Origin: Sutcliffiella cohnii
Lineage (GTDB): Bacteria > Bacillota > Bacilli > Bacillales > Bacillaceae_I
Reading direction: 5' to 3'
Length of the DNA stretch: 64,000 nucleotides
Assembly: GCF_002250055.1 (NCBI RefSeq)
Contig: NZ_CP018866.1
Span: forward strand, 1,666,501-1,730,500
In this document: positions 43,481 to 52,100 of the stretch, piece after piece
Layout: every line of letters begins with the position of its first letter
Position numbering within the stretch: the first letter of the stretch is position 1
Notes under the pieces: generated by a model
What the model saw: only the letters and a program-made list of their open reading frames with translations
What the model was told of the DNA's origin: nothing
The model's database searches: none
Program-made: the position numbers and the translations under genes

Positions 43481-44188
43481 CTTTGTTTGTACTGTATTTA
43501 AGATAAGAGATGCTCCTTCAAATTGTGTTAGCAATTAGTGGGAGAGGTTCACCAAACTTTTTTGGAGAAGAAAGTAGATGGGTCTACTACACACTACATT
43601 GGTAAACATACTTATGGGCCTATTCATCTATTAGTTAAAGAAGGCGAAGATGGGGAGACGAAAAATGTCACGTACCTTCTCCCTAGTAAAATAAAACGCC
43701 AATATACAGTTACTACGTCTACAAATAATTGGGGTAATGAGAAGGTACGTATAAAAGATGAAAAAGGATTATTGTTGTTCGAAGGAATGTATTCTCCAGA
43801 TTACTTCTTTTTAACAAGTGAAAATGGGGAACCTTTTATAGAAGAGGATGCGATAATTCGCATTGGATATAATAACAATTCCCCGTTTACGAAAGATTAT
43901 GTCATACCGCTTAAACATGTAGTCGATGTTGCTATGCATGAAAACGAAGTAATTCGTGGGGATGTACCGTTATTGCTAATTGTGTTCTTTTTATTTGGTT
44001 ATACTGCTTTTGATAGAAAGTTTCCACTCTTTTTCTTTTATTTACGAAATTTTTTGGACGTTAGAGATCCCGAGCCATCTGAATTTTATTTGTCGATGCA
44101 ACGTTTAGGATGGAAGGTTTTTCCGATAGTTGGAGTTATTCTATTAATCGTTGCAATTCTGTAATGTTTCATGAAAGGGTGTTTTTAA

Positions 44189-44860
44189 ATGTGTGGCCGC
44201 TTTACGCTAATAACAACATTTGAATATTTAATTAGTGAGTTTGATATTCAGCTAGCGTTTGATGAAGAACTTTTCGCCAATAGTTACAATATCGCTCCTA
44301 CGCAACAAATCGTGTCCATTATTAATGATGGAACAAATAACCGAATGGGGCATTTAAAATGGGGACTCATACCGTCTTGGGCGAAGGATGAGAAAATGGC
44401 TTCCAAAATGATCAATGCTCGTTCAGAGACAGTGGATGAAAAGCCAAGTTTTAAAAGGTCATTTTATCAAAGACGGTGTCTTATTCCGATGGATTCTTTT
44501 TACGAGTGGAAGCGGGATGGGAAAGCCAAAATACCTATGCGTATAAAAATGAAGGATGACTCGCTGTTTGGAGTGGCGGGACTATGGGATACGTGGAAAG
44601 CTCCTTCAGGGGAGGCGGTTCACACGTGCACGGTTTTGACGACAGAACCAAATGATTTATTGACTGATATACACGATCGAATGCCGGTTATTTTACCGAA
44701 AGAGAAGCAATCCATATGGCTAGATCCAGCAACTAAAGATAAGACGGAGCTAAAATCGTTACTCATTCCGTATAATTCGGATGAAATGATAGCTTACGAA
44801 GTTTCACCAAAAGTGAATTCGACACGGAATAATTCGATCGACTTAATTGAACGAGTTTAA
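44189..44860 (+). CDS. SOS response-associated peptidase (SRAP/HMCES/YedK family)
   Basis: 223 residues. Cys2 (MCGRFTL) becomes the nucleophile after Met removal; N76 (INARSE), E106 (SFYEWKR) and H162 (IHDRMPVIL) complete the active site. The protein crosslinks to abasic sites in single-stranded DNA through a thiazolidine, shielding them. ATG lies behind GAAAGGGTG. It follows the split gene, 24 bases away. Family assignment is certain. Confidence 0.94.
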   Translation: MCGRFTLITTFEYLISEFDIQLAFDEELFANSYNIAPTQQIVSIINDGTNNRMGHLKWGLIPSWAKDEKMASKMINARSETVDEKPSFKRSFYQRRCLIPMDSFYEWKRDGKAKIPMRIKMKDDSLFGVAGLWDTWKAPSGEAVHTCTVLTTEPNDLLTDIHDRMPVILPKEKQSIWLDPATKDKTELKSLLIPYNSDEMIAYEVSPKVNSTRNNSIDLIERV

Positions 44861-44877
44861 AAAATAAATAACCATCG

Positions 44878-44908
44878 CAGTCTACTTAGTTGTGGACTGT
44901 TTTTTTTT
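44878..44908 (+). terminator. Intrinsic terminator
   Basis: CAGTCTAC (44878-44885) pairs with GTGGACTG (44892-44899), one G-U, followed by a run of T. Confidence 0.75.
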
Positions 44909-45052
44909 ATTAAAATTCAACACTTTCTATCATTTTTTGAATCTCGTTCAATTCCTTAAGAGAAATAGAGTATTAGAATTAAGTTGAAACTTCTTACCTT
45001 TTTACACGTATGAAAAAGATAGTATTTGTATAGGATGAAGGAGGGACCGAAA

Positions 45053-45355
45053 ATGGGGGAGTTAATAATAGAAATTATATTTTTATTACCTTTGTATGGA
45101 ATTTTAATTTGGACATATTTTGCTCCAAAGGAGAGCGCTTTATTATTACAGAGATGGAAGTATAAAGAGGAGCCAGAGTTGTCGGAAAATTATATTCGGT
45201 ACATAAAATTTGCATCAATTAGTTCAATTGTTGTAATAACTTTCGTTACAGTTGCTATTATCGTTACTAGCCCCTTTATTCGTTTGTTGCTTTTATTTAT
45301 GGTCATCGTATATTTCATTATGGCAGGGCATAAATTTTTAAAAAGTTTAGAATAA
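45053..45355 (+). CDS. Small membrane protein
   Basis: 100 residues from ATG 45053, seven bases after GAAGGAGGG; the upstream in-frame ATG 45026 lacks a site. Three hydrophobic segments: LIIEIIFLLPLYGILIWTYF, SSIVVITFVTVAIIVTS and LLLLFMVIVYFIMAGHKFL, with a charged loop between the first two. Domain-of-unknown-function type; no role known. Confidence 0.65.
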   Translation: MGELIIEIIFLLPLYGILIWTYFAPKESALLLQRWKYKEEPELSENYIRYIKFASISSIVVITFVTVAIIVTSPFIRLLLLFMVIVYFIMAGHKFLKSLE

Positions 45356-45403
45356 GCGAATGCAAAGTTAATCTTTTGGAACTTCGTAATTGGAGGGATA
45401 TGG

Positions 45404-45967
45404 TTGCCAAAAACGAGTATTAAGAGGGAGTATAATACGCAAAGAACTTGCGGAGTCTGGTTAATGTACATCGGACTAATTATTATAATCTCTTCGTTAA
45501 TCGGAAGAGATTTATTAATACAACCGTATTTATTTGGAATCGGATATTTTGTTGGCTTCATACTTATTTTGTGTCTACCTTTTGTTAATCGAAAATTGGC
45601 TTATGGGAAAAGTACTAAATTTCAAGATAATATGGATAATGTGTCCATATTATTAAATGTAGTACTATGTACAGCTAGCGGATTGATAATAGGCTTTAAC
45701 GATTTAAGACTGTTCTGGTTATGTATTTTTATAGTCGTTGGAATACACTTTTTTGGTTTTTATTTCTCACAAGGAAAAATAATGTTACTGTTAGGATTTT
45801 TAACCGTTTTAAATGGAGTGATTGCTTTATTTTTGAATAGTGTTCCTTTTCTAATTTTTGCAATGATTGATGGTAGTTTGAAGCTTATCGTTGGTTTAAT
45901 AATGTTAAACATGAAGAGAACAACTCATGTACCAACTTATTTACATAGCAAATGGCTGCCCAAATAA
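45404..45967 (+). CDS. Hypothetical polytopic membrane protein
   Basis: 187 residues, TTG start seven bases after GGAGGG. Six hydrophobic segments, for example WLMYIGLIIIISSLIG, YFVGFILILCLPFVN, LFWLCIFIVVGIHFFGFYFS and IMLLLGFLTVLNGVIALFL. The RLFWLCIFIVVGIHF part recalls an uncharacterised Bacillus family, but I cannot name a function. It follows the previous membrane protein by 48 bases and is convergent with the SDR gene. Confidence 0.65.
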   Translation: MPKTSIKREYNTQRTCGVWLMYIGLIIIISSLIGRDLLIQPYLFGIGYFVGFILILCLPFVNRKLAYGKSTKFQDNMDNVSILLNVVLCTASGLIIGFNDLRLFWLCIFIVVGIHFFGFYFSQGKIMLLLGFLTVLNGVIALFLNSVPFLIFAMIDGSLKLIVGLIMLNMKRTTHVPTYLHSKWLPK

Positions 45968-45991
45968 TATGGACAGCCACAATCAAATAAA

Positions 45992-46762
45992 TTATACGTT
46001 GAATAAAGCACCATCAATTGTGTAAGAAGATGAGCTCACATAAGAAGCTTCGTCAGAAAGTAAGAAGGCAATAACGTTTGCTACTTCTTGTGGTTCTCCG
46101 TAACGTTTCATCGGTACTGCGTCGTTGTAAGCTGCTTGTGCTGCTTCTGCTGCACCTGGGGCAACGTTTGATTCAATGTTACGCATCATTTGTGTATTAA
46201 TAACACCAGGGTTTACTGTGTTAACACGAACGTTATATGCTGCTGCTTCTAAAGCAGCTACTTTGTTAATACCCATAACTGCATGTTTAGAAGAGTTGTA
46301 TAAAACCATGCTTGGGGAACCGATTAAGCCTGCAACGGATGCAGTGTTAACGATTGATCCTGATTTTTGCTCCTTCATTACTGGTAGTACATATTTTAAA
46401 CCGAAAAGTACACCTTTTACGTTAATGCCGTAAACGAAGTCAAAATCTTTTTCTGTTACTTCTTCAAGTGGTTTTGCTGGGCCTTCCACACCTGCATTAT
46501 TTACAAACCCATCAATGCGACCGAATTTCGCAACTGTTTGATCAACGTAATTTTTTACGTTTTCTTCATTAGATACATCTGCTTTAACGACTAAACTATT
46601 TTCTTCCGTTAAACCAAGCTCAGCTTGTACAGCTTTAACAGCTTCCTCATTTAAATCTACTAATGTCACTTTTCCTTGTGCGTTAGCTAATTTACGAACA
46701 ACTTCTTTCCCAATTCCACCTGCTGCACCTGTAACGATGACTACTTTACCTTCAAAGTTCAT
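45992..46762 (-). CDS. SDR family oxidoreductase
   Basis: 256 residues, ATG after AAAGGAGAG. Nucleotide-binding TGAAGGIGKE (11-20), the Asp at the end of strand 2 (VTLVDLNEE) favouring NAD(H), NNAG, catalytic Ser in SIVNTASVAG, and YNSSK (~154-158). The C-terminal SDEASYVSSSSYTIDGALFN is typical of classical short-chain dehydrogenases. Divergent from a TetR regulator, which probably controls it. Substrate unknown. Confidence 0.92.
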   Translation of the reverse strand: MNFEGKVVIVTGAAGGIGKEVVRKLANAQGKVTLVDLNEEAVKAVQAELGLTEENSLVVKADVSNEENVKNYVDQTVAKFGRIDGFVNNAGVEGPAKPLEEVTEKDFDFVYGINVKGVLFGLKYVLPVMKEQKSGSIVNTASVAGLIGSPSMVLYNSSKHAVMGINKVAALEAAAYNVRVNTVNPGVINTQMMRNIESNVAPGAAEAAQAAYNDAVPMKRYGEPQEVANVIAFLLSDEASYVSSSSYTIDGALFNV

Positions 46763-46880
46763 TTGATTTCTCTCCTTTGTTAATCTATTATCTTGAATTA
46801 AAGATATCGGCTACATCCTAAGCATAAAAGATGTATGAAAACGTTTCAATATGCAATAATGAAGGAAATGTATGTTATCG

Positions 46881-46901
46881 TACAAAAATATTAATTTTGT
46901 A
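46881..46901. promoter_or_regulatory. Candidate TetR operator between SDR and TetR genes
   Basis: TACAAAA (46881-46887) and TTTTGTA (46895-46901) are inverted around a 7-base centre, in the divergent promoter region, 27 bases before the TetR start. Confidence 0.5.
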
Positions 46902-46927
46902 TGTTAAAAGTGTAAAGGAGGTATGTT

Positions 46928-47533
46928 ATGTCTATTCCATATCCTGATAAACGTGTTATAAGAACGAAGGAAAAGTTTCATGAAGTTTTAATAGATTTAA
47001 TGGAAGAAAAGAATTTTCACGATATTACTATTACAGAAATAGTGAAAACAGCCGGTTTTAATCGCGGAACTTTTTATGCACATTATGAGAAAAAAGAGGA
47101 GTTATTAGAAGAAGTAATAGAAAATATGTTTGATAAAATGAAAGAAGTATTCCGGAAACCATATGAAGATTTATCGGTAATAAACTTTCATGACTTCCCT
47201 TCCAATTCGATTATTTTATTCGATCATTTTATAGAACATAGACAGTTTTATAAGCTGATGCTTAGGCAAGCATCGACCACAAATTTTCAAGAAGGATTTT
47301 CCAATCAACTAGATAAATATTTTCGTGAAGAGTTTGAATTTGATGTTACTAACATTGATCCTAGTATTGACATAGAGCTTTTTATTACATATCGTATTAA
47401 TGGTATTATCGGCATCATTCTCCAATGGATTGAAGATGATTTTCCAACGTCACCATCCTATATGGGGGAGCAGCTTTTACGTGTTTTAAATTTTTCTACT
47501 GAGAAGATATATATTAAAAATAAAAATGAATGA
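46928..47533 (+). CDS. TetR/AcrR family transcriptional regulator
   Basis: 201 residues, ATG after AAAGGAGG. N-terminal helix-turn-helix: RTKEKFHEVLIDLMEEKNFH, then DITITEIVKTAGFNRGTFYA. The C-terminal part (NGIIGIILQWIEDDFPTSP) matches the TetR_C_33-like group common next to SDR genes. Probably represses itself and the divergent dehydrogenase. Confidence 0.88.
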   Translation: MSIPYPDKRVIRTKEKFHEVLIDLMEEKNFHDITITEIVKTAGFNRGTFYAHYEKKEELLEEVIENMFDKMKEVFRKPYEDLSVINFHDFPSNSIILFDHFIEHRQFYKLMLRQASTTNFQEGFSNQLDKYFREEFEFDVTNIDPSIDIELFITYRINGIIGIILQWIEDDFPTSPSYMGEQLLRVLNFSTEKIYIKNKNE

Positions 47534-47635
47534 AAGGAGCATGTGTAAGTCGTTGATGCTCTAGCGGTTACGAAAGGAGGGGGACGACAATGCTCTCTCC
47601 AATAAAAATGTTTTTAAAGTTTTTATTTAAAACTG

Positions 47636-47664
47636 TTGACAACTTTTCGCTAAGCTAGTATTAT
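47636..47664 (+). promoter_or_regulatory. Promoter of the mhq operon
   Basis: TTGACA (47636-47641), 17-base spacer, TATTAT (47659-47664): a strong sigma-A promoter. The first MhqR-type operator begins at its last base. Confidence 0.82.
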
Positions 47665-47779
47665 TATCTCGAAGCCAAGATAATTTTTCGTTTCATATTT
47701 TTTGTTTAATATCTCGAATTCAAGATTGTTTCGATCTGCAGTTATATTTTTTTAAGTTTATATCTCGATTTCAAGATTT
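47664..47779 (+). promoter_or_regulatory. Three MhqR-type operators
   Basis: ATCTCGA boxes at 47666, 47711 and 47762 head three related dyads: TTATCTCGAAGCCAAGATAA (47664-47683), TATCTCGAATTCAAGATT (47710-47727) and TATCTCGATTTCAAGATTT (47761-47779). They match the TATCTCGA...TCGAGATA sites of MhqR, the MarR-type repressor that senses quinones. Spacing is 45 and 51 bases, about four to five DNA turns. Confidence 0.78.
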
Positions 47780-47802
47780 TGAAAAAGTAAGGAGATTTTA
47801 AA

Positions 47803-48423
47803 ATGACTGATTTTATCCAATTAGTAAAAGAGAGACGTTCTGCTAGTAATTTTCTCCCGAATATTTCAATTAAAAAAGAAGAGTTACAGGAAATTTTTGA
47901 ATTAGTAAAATTCGGTCCTTCCGCATTTAACTTGCAGCATAGTCATTATGTTACTGTTGTAGACCAAAATAAAAAAGAGCAGTTGCGTGAAGCGGCAAAT
48001 GGACAATATAAAGTATCATCTGCTTCAGCTGTTATCATTGTCCTTGGAGATAAAAAAGCATACAAACAAGCCCCAGAAATATATGAAGGCTTAAAAATGT
48101 TAGGGATTGTAAATAAACAAGAATACGATCATATGGTTCAAGATACGGTTTCTTTTTACGAGACAAGTGGTGCACAATTCCAACGAGATGACGCCATTCG
48201 TAATGCATCACTTTCCGCGATGTTATTTATGTTAGCCGCCAAGGAAAAAGGTTGGGATACATGTCCAATGATCGGATTTAACGCTGAAAAAGTGAGAGAA
48301 ATATTAAAGGTTGACGAACAATATGAAATAGCACTGATGATTACGATTGGAAAAGAAAAGGTAGCTAGTCGCAAGCCTCGAGGCTATCGGAAGCCAGTTA
48401 GTGAATTTGTTACGTACATTTAA
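47803..48423 (+). CDS. mhqN: Nitroreductase family protein, quinone-stress operon
   Basis: 206 residues, ATG after AAGGAG. FMN-fold motifs: VKERRSASNFLPNISIKKEE and KFGPSAFNLQHSHYVTVV near the N-terminus. It is the first gene behind three MhqR-type operators and precedes two dioxygenases, as in Bacillus mhqN. It likely reduces quinones or nitro compounds with NAD(P)H in the cytoplasm. Confidence 0.85.
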   Translation: MTDFIQLVKERRSASNFLPNISIKKEELQEIFELVKFGPSAFNLQHSHYVTVVDQNKKEQLREAANGQYKVSSASAVIIVLGDKKAYKQAPEIYEGLKMLGIVNKQEYDHMVQDTVSFYETSGAQFQRDDAIRNASLSAMLFMLAAKEKGWDTCPMIGFNAEKVREILKVDEQYEIALMITIGKEKVASRKPRGYRKPVSEFVTYI

Positions 48424-48442
48424 TAAAAGGAAGTGTTTAAAG

Positions 48443-49381
48443 ATGGGTAAAAAAACAATGGGAATTCATCATATTACAGCGATTGTCGGTCACCCGCAAG
48501 AAAACGTAGATTTTTATGCAGGTGTGTTAGGATTACGTTTAGTGAAACAAACCGTTAACTTTGATGACCCTGGAACGTACCACTTATATTTCGGAAATGA
48601 AGGTGGAAAGCCGGGAACGATTATTACATTTTTCCCTTGGGCAAATGCGTATAAGGGTAGAATCGGCGACGGACAAGTTGGAGTTACGACTTACGCAGTT
48701 CCGGTTGGAGCTCTTTCCTTTTGGGAAAAGAGATTAGAAAAGTTTGATATTACTACAACAAAAGAAGACCGCTTTGGCGAAACCTATTTACAGTTTGAGG
48801 ATTCACATGGACTCCAGTTAGAAATAGTGGAAAGAGCAGACGGAGAAGTGAACAGTTGGACGTTTGGAGATGTAACACCTGAAGTTGCGATTAAAGGCTT
48901 TGGTGGAGCAATTCTTCTTTCATCACAACCGGAACATACAGCAGAAACGTTAGATAAAGTAATGGGACTTGAGTTTGTAGGAGAAGAAGGCGAGTATAAA
49001 CGTTTCCGTTCAGAGGGTGATATCGGTAACGTAGTGGATGTAAAAACTACGAAAACCGGCCGCGGACAAATGGGCGTAGGTACTGTCCATCATATTGCTT
49101 GGAGAGCAAAGGATGATGAGGATCAGCTTGATTGGCAAAAGTTTGCTACCGAACATGGTTTTGCTGTCACACCAGTGCAAGATAGAAATTATTTTAATGC
49201 GATTTACTTTAGAGAGCATGGGGAAATTTTATTCGAAATAGCAACAGATCCTCCAGGGTTTGCTCATGACGAATCACTTGAAACGATGGGAGCACAATTA
49301 ATGCTACCAACTCAATATGAGCAATTTCGCGACAGAATTGAAAGTGGGTTAATACCATTTACAGTTCGTAAGTTGGACTAA
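48443..49381 (+). CDS. mhqO: Ring-cleaving dioxygenase, VOC fold
   Basis: About 312 residues from ATG 48443, nine bases after AGGAAG (a longer frame overlaps mhqN). Two glyoxalase/bleomycin-type halves: GIHHITAIVGHPQENVDFYA and, later, VGTVHHIAWRAKDDEDQLDW. The metal ligands are expected to be the His of HHITA, the His of HHIAW and the Glu in GEILFEIATDPPGF. It opens hydroquinone or catechol rings using Fe(II) and oxygen. Same family as the gene at 50009. Confidence 0.88.
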   Translation: MGKKTMGIHHITAIVGHPQENVDFYAGVLGLRLVKQTVNFDDPGTYHLYFGNEGGKPGTIITFFPWANAYKGRIGDGQVGVTTYAVPVGALSFWEKRLEKFDITTTKEDRFGETYLQFEDSHGLQLEIVERADGEVNSWTFGDVTPEVAIKGFGGAILLSSQPEHTAETLDKVMGLEFVGEEGEYKRFRSEGDIGNVVDVKTTKTGRGQMGVGTVHHIAWRAKDDEDQLDWQKFATEHGFAVTPVQDRNYFNAIYFREHGEILFEIATDPPGFAHDESLETMGAQLMLPTQYEQFRDRIESGLIPFTVRKLD

Positions 49382-49402
49382 CTTTAAAAGGAGGCATTTT
49401 CT

Positions 49403-49996
49403 TTGCTATCACTGAATCCAGAAAATTTGTCTGAAAGAGAGAATTATAAATTTCTAATTGGAAGCATTATTCCAAGACCTGTTGCTTTTGTTACGACTCA
49501 ATCGAAAAATGGTGTGTTAAATGGAGCACCGTTTAGTTATTTTAATATCGTTTCCTCTAATCCTGCGATGATTTCATTATCAATCCAACGCTCCTTAGGT
49601 GAACGAAAGGATACTGCTAGATACATTATCGACAATAAAGAGTTCGTCGTTCACATTGTTGATGAGGAGAATGTAGAGAAAGTGAATAAAACAGCGGCAA
49701 GCCTCCCACCTGACGAGAGCGAAATTACATTAGCACAATTAACACCGGTTAAAAGTGAACGAGTAAAAGTGGCTGGTGTGAAGGAAGCGAAAGTCCGCTT
49801 TGAATGCTCTTTAGTCCAAGCAATTGATTTAGGTGGCTGTGATCTTTTTATTGGAAAAGTTGAGCAGTATCACGTCGATGAGTCCATTTATAGTGATGGA
49901 AAGATAGATCCGCGTGGATTAGGAGCGGTAAGTCGATTAGCAGGTAGTAATTATGCAAAAATCGGTGATATTTTTTCAATAGAAAGACCGAAATAG
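49403..49996 (+). CDS. Flavin reductase family protein
   Basis: 197 residues, TTG start after AAAGGAGG. FMN-binding split-barrel of the flavoredoxin type: IGSIIPRPVAFVTTQSKNGV, then NGAPFSYFNIVSSNPAMISL. It probably supplies reduced flavin or reduces quinones itself. Sited between the two dioxygenases in the mhq operon, where I do not recall it in B. subtilis. Confidence 0.87.
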   Translation: MLSLNPENLSERENYKFLIGSIIPRPVAFVTTQSKNGVLNGAPFSYFNIVSSNPAMISLSIQRSLGERKDTARYIIDNKEFVVHIVDEENVEKVNKTAASLPPDESEITLAQLTPVKSERVKVAGVKEAKVRFECSLVQAIDLGGCDLFIGKVEQYHVDESIYSDGKIDPRGLGAVSRLAGSNYAKIGDIFSIERPK

Positions 49997-50008
49997 GGGT
50001 GAGTAGTT

Positions 50009-50920
50009 ATGTTAAAAACAGCAGGTATTCATCACATTACTGCCATGGTGAACGATGCGCAAAGAACGATCGATTTTTATGCGAGCGTATTAGGTTTGAG
50101 ACTTGTGAAAAAGACAATAAATTTCGATCGCCCTGAAGTGTATCACCTTTACTTCGGCGATGAAGCTGGTAACCCAGGGACTGTGATAACGTTTTTTCCT
50201 TGGGAGAAACAGTTAAAAGGACGAATCGGTATGGGTCAAGTCGGTGTTATTAGCTTTTCCATTCCAAAGAGCTCTTTCCCATACTGGAAAAATCGTCTAG
50301 AAACATTCGATATTCCTTATGAGATAAAGAATCGTTTCGGAGAAAGCTATATGCAGTTCATTGATCCAGATGGATTAGTGTTAGAGTTAGTCGATCGAGA
50401 TACTAATGGTGATCATGCAATTCAAGGGTTTGCCGGTACGACATTAATATCTGCCCAACCGAATAAAACGGCAGATGTTTTAGAAAAGATGTTAGGTTTT
50501 CAAATGGTAGGGGAAGAAGAAGGTTATTTAAGATTCAAAAGTAGTGCAAGCATAGGTAACATAGTCGATATTAAGTTATTGCCATCCGTACGAGGATTAA
50601 TGGGTGCTGGTACTGTTCACCATATTGCTTGGAGAGCTAGTGATGAAAGCGAGCTAAGCGAGTGGAAGATGCTACTTGAACGTAACGGTTATCACCCTAC
50701 TGAAATAAAAGATAGAAACTATTTTAAGGCCATTTACTTTCATGAAGGTGGAGGAATTTTGTTTGAAATTGCAACAGACCCACCAGGATTTACTGTTGAT
50801 GAACCTATCGAACATTTAGGAGAGAGTCTACAATTACCGTCGTGGTTAGAAGAGAAGCGGAAGAAATTAGAGGAAATGCTACCTTCTGTTCAAGTTAGAA
50901 CTTTAAAGGGGGAAGAATGA
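50009..50920 (+). CDS. Ring-cleaving dioxygenase, VOC fold (second copy)
   Basis: 303 residues, ATG behind AGGGGTGAG. GIHHITAMVNDAQRTIDFYA and GAGTVHHIAWRASDESELSE give the two halves, with the acidic ligand in GGGILFEIATDPPGF, as in MhqA/MhqE/MhqO. It is clearly paralogous to the gene at 48443 and likely arose by duplication, perhaps for a different ring substrate. The stop overlaps the mhqD start. Confidence 0.88.
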   Translation: MLKTAGIHHITAMVNDAQRTIDFYASVLGLRLVKKTINFDRPEVYHLYFGDEAGNPGTVITFFPWEKQLKGRIGMGQVGVISFSIPKSSFPYWKNRLETFDIPYEIKNRFGESYMQFIDPDGLVLELVDRDTNGDHAIQGFAGTTLISAQPNKTADVLEKMLGFQMVGEEEGYLRFKSSASIGNIVDIKLLPSVRGLMGAGTVHHIAWRASDESELSEWKMLLERNGYHPTEIKDRNYFKAIYFHEGGGILFEIATDPPGFTVDEPIEHLGESLQLPSWLEEKRKKLEEMLPSVQVRTLKGEE

Positions 50921-51522
50921 TGAAACATATATTTAATAAAGGAAAAGACGCAAGCAAACCTACACTATTAATGCTTCATGGTACAGGTGGAAATGAATTA
51001 GACTTGTTACCGTTAGCAGGGATGATCGACGACGAAGCATCGGTTTTAAGTGTACGTGGTAACGTATTAGAAAATGGAATGCCTCGCTTCTTTAGACGAT
51101 TAGCAGAAGGTGTGTTTGATGAAGAAGATCTGGTGTTTCGTACGAAAGAATTAAACGATTTTTTAAATGAAGCTGCAGAAAAGTACAATTTTCAACGTGA
51201 CAACGTAATAGCAATCGGTTATTCCAATGGAGCAAACATCGCAGCTAGCCTATTGTTCCATTACAAGAATGCTTTAAAAGGAGCAATTCTTCATCACCCA
51301 ATGGTGCCTAGAAAAGGAATTGAGCTTCCCGACTTGACAGGTACGCCTGTTTTTATTGCGGCTGGAACGAATGATCCAATCTGTTCGCCAATGGAATCAG
51401 CAGAGCTACAAAAATTATTAGATGATGCGGGTGCTAATGTTGAGCTTCATTGGGAAAATAGAGGTCATCAATTAACACAAGAAGAAGTACAAGCAGCTGC
51501 AATATGGTATCGAAAATTATAA
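50917..51522 (+). CDS. mhqD: Carboxylesterase/phospholipase-type hydrolase
   Basis: 201 residues (or 200 from ATG 50920), behind AAAGGGGGAAG. Alpha/beta hydrolase: oxyanion region MLHGTGGNE, nucleophile S103 in GYSNG, D153 in GTNDPICSP and H184 in NRGHQLT. It overlaps the dioxygenase by four bases. In Bacillus MhqD acts with MhqE downstream of quinone stress, probably hydrolysing the ring-opened product. Confidence 0.87.
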   Translation: MMKHIFNKGKDASKPTLLMLHGTGGNELDLLPLAGMIDDEASVLSVRGNVLENGMPRFFRRLAEGVFDEEDLVFRTKELNDFLNEAAEKYNFQRDNVIAIGYSNGANIAASLLFHYKNALKGAILHHPMVPRKGIELPDLTGTPVFIAAGTNDPICSPMESAELQKLLDDAGANVELHWENRGHQLTQEEVQAAAIWYRKL

Positions 51523-51553
51523 AGTTATATTACATCACGGAGGTATAGTTACA

Positions 51554-51973
51554 ATGTTTAAACATGAAGTAGGAGCACTTATTTTACGTATTACGCTTGG
51601 AGTATTATTTTTCTTACATGGATTAGATAAATTCCAAGGAGGAATTGAAAATACAGTTGGTTGGTTTGATAGCATCGGAATACCAGGTTTTATGGCATAT
51701 GTTGTTGCAATTATTGAATTAGTCGGTGGACTTGCCTTAATTATCGGTTTTGGTACAAAAATTATTTCTGCACTTATCGCATTAGTCATGATTGGAGCAA
51801 TGATAAAAGTAAAATTTGCAGTTGGTATTTTCGGTAATGGACAAATGGCTGGGTATGAGCTAGATTTAGCATTTCTAGCAATGGCTGTCTATCTGTTGAT
51901 TAATGGAAGCAAGCTATTTTCTGTGCATCACTTCATTTTTTCAAAAGAAGAAGATGTTAAAATTAGTAAATAG
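51554..51973 (+). CDS. mhqP: DoxX family membrane protein
   Basis: 139 residues with four membrane helices; ATG after GGAGG. VGALILRITLGVLFFLHGLD and ELVGGLALIIGFGTKIISA are typical of DoxX/CatD-like proteins, which take part in redox or quinone handling at the membrane. Last gene of the six-gene operon and followed by a terminator. The family's exact role is unclear. Confidence 0.85.
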   Translation: MFKHEVGALILRITLGVLFFLHGLDKFQGGIENTVGWFDSIGIPGFMAYVVAIIELVGGLALIIGFGTKIISALIALVMIGAMIKVKFAVGIFGNGQMAGYELDLAFLAMAVYLLINGSKLFSVHHFIFSKEEDVKISK

Positions 51974-52000
51974 AACGAGATAATATTTAACGAAAAGCAG

Positions 52001-52030
52001 GGGCTAATCTAGATGATTAGCTCTTTTTTA
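52001..52030 (+). terminator. Terminator of the mhq operon
   Basis: GGGCTAATC (52001-52009) pairs with GATTAGCTC (52015-52023), followed by TTTTTT. Confidence 0.8.
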
Positions 52031-52100
52031 TTCAATTAATTAATTTTTTCCATCTAATTGGATATGTTAATAAAGTACAATTTAATTAGGGGGGAGTTTA

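Larger units (their letters stand above)
41826..43555 (+). mobile_element. IS605-like element carrying only tnpB
   Basis: About 1.73 kb, inferred from the split gene. Both ends carry imperfect hairpins of the same design: left 41843-41871 (CCCC-TTCA-AAAT...ATTT-AGT-GGGG) and right 43513-43544 (CTCC-TTCA-AATTG...CAATT-AGT-GGGAG). Subterminal hairpins with unpaired bases, and no inverted repeats or target duplication, are typical of the IS200/IS605 group. No tnpA is present, so it would need a transposase in trans. Confidence 0.75.
41697..44164 (+). pseudogene. Membrane-protein gene split by the TnpB element, start codon lost
   Basis: The 5' piece (41697-41825) encodes KTEQWKEIAKNKNVKFILAI and so on to GMEFEQ, with one membrane helix. 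The 3' piece (43556-44164) continues TFLEKKVDGSTTHYIGKHTY through a beta-rich domain to two C-terminal helices (LLLIVFFLFGYTAF; FPIVGVILLIVAIL). Joining CAA at 41825 to ACT at 43556 restores one frame of about 245 codons. At the 5' end AGGGGGAG is followed at five bases by ATA, not ATG, and no other start is in frame, so the start codon also seems mutated. Confidence 0.7.

Noticed and set aside
47590..47658. 22-codon frame behind GGAGGGGG before the mhq promoter
   Set aside because: The strong ribosome site is tempting, but the frame covers the -35 box and spacer of the mhq promoter and codes for nothing recognisable.
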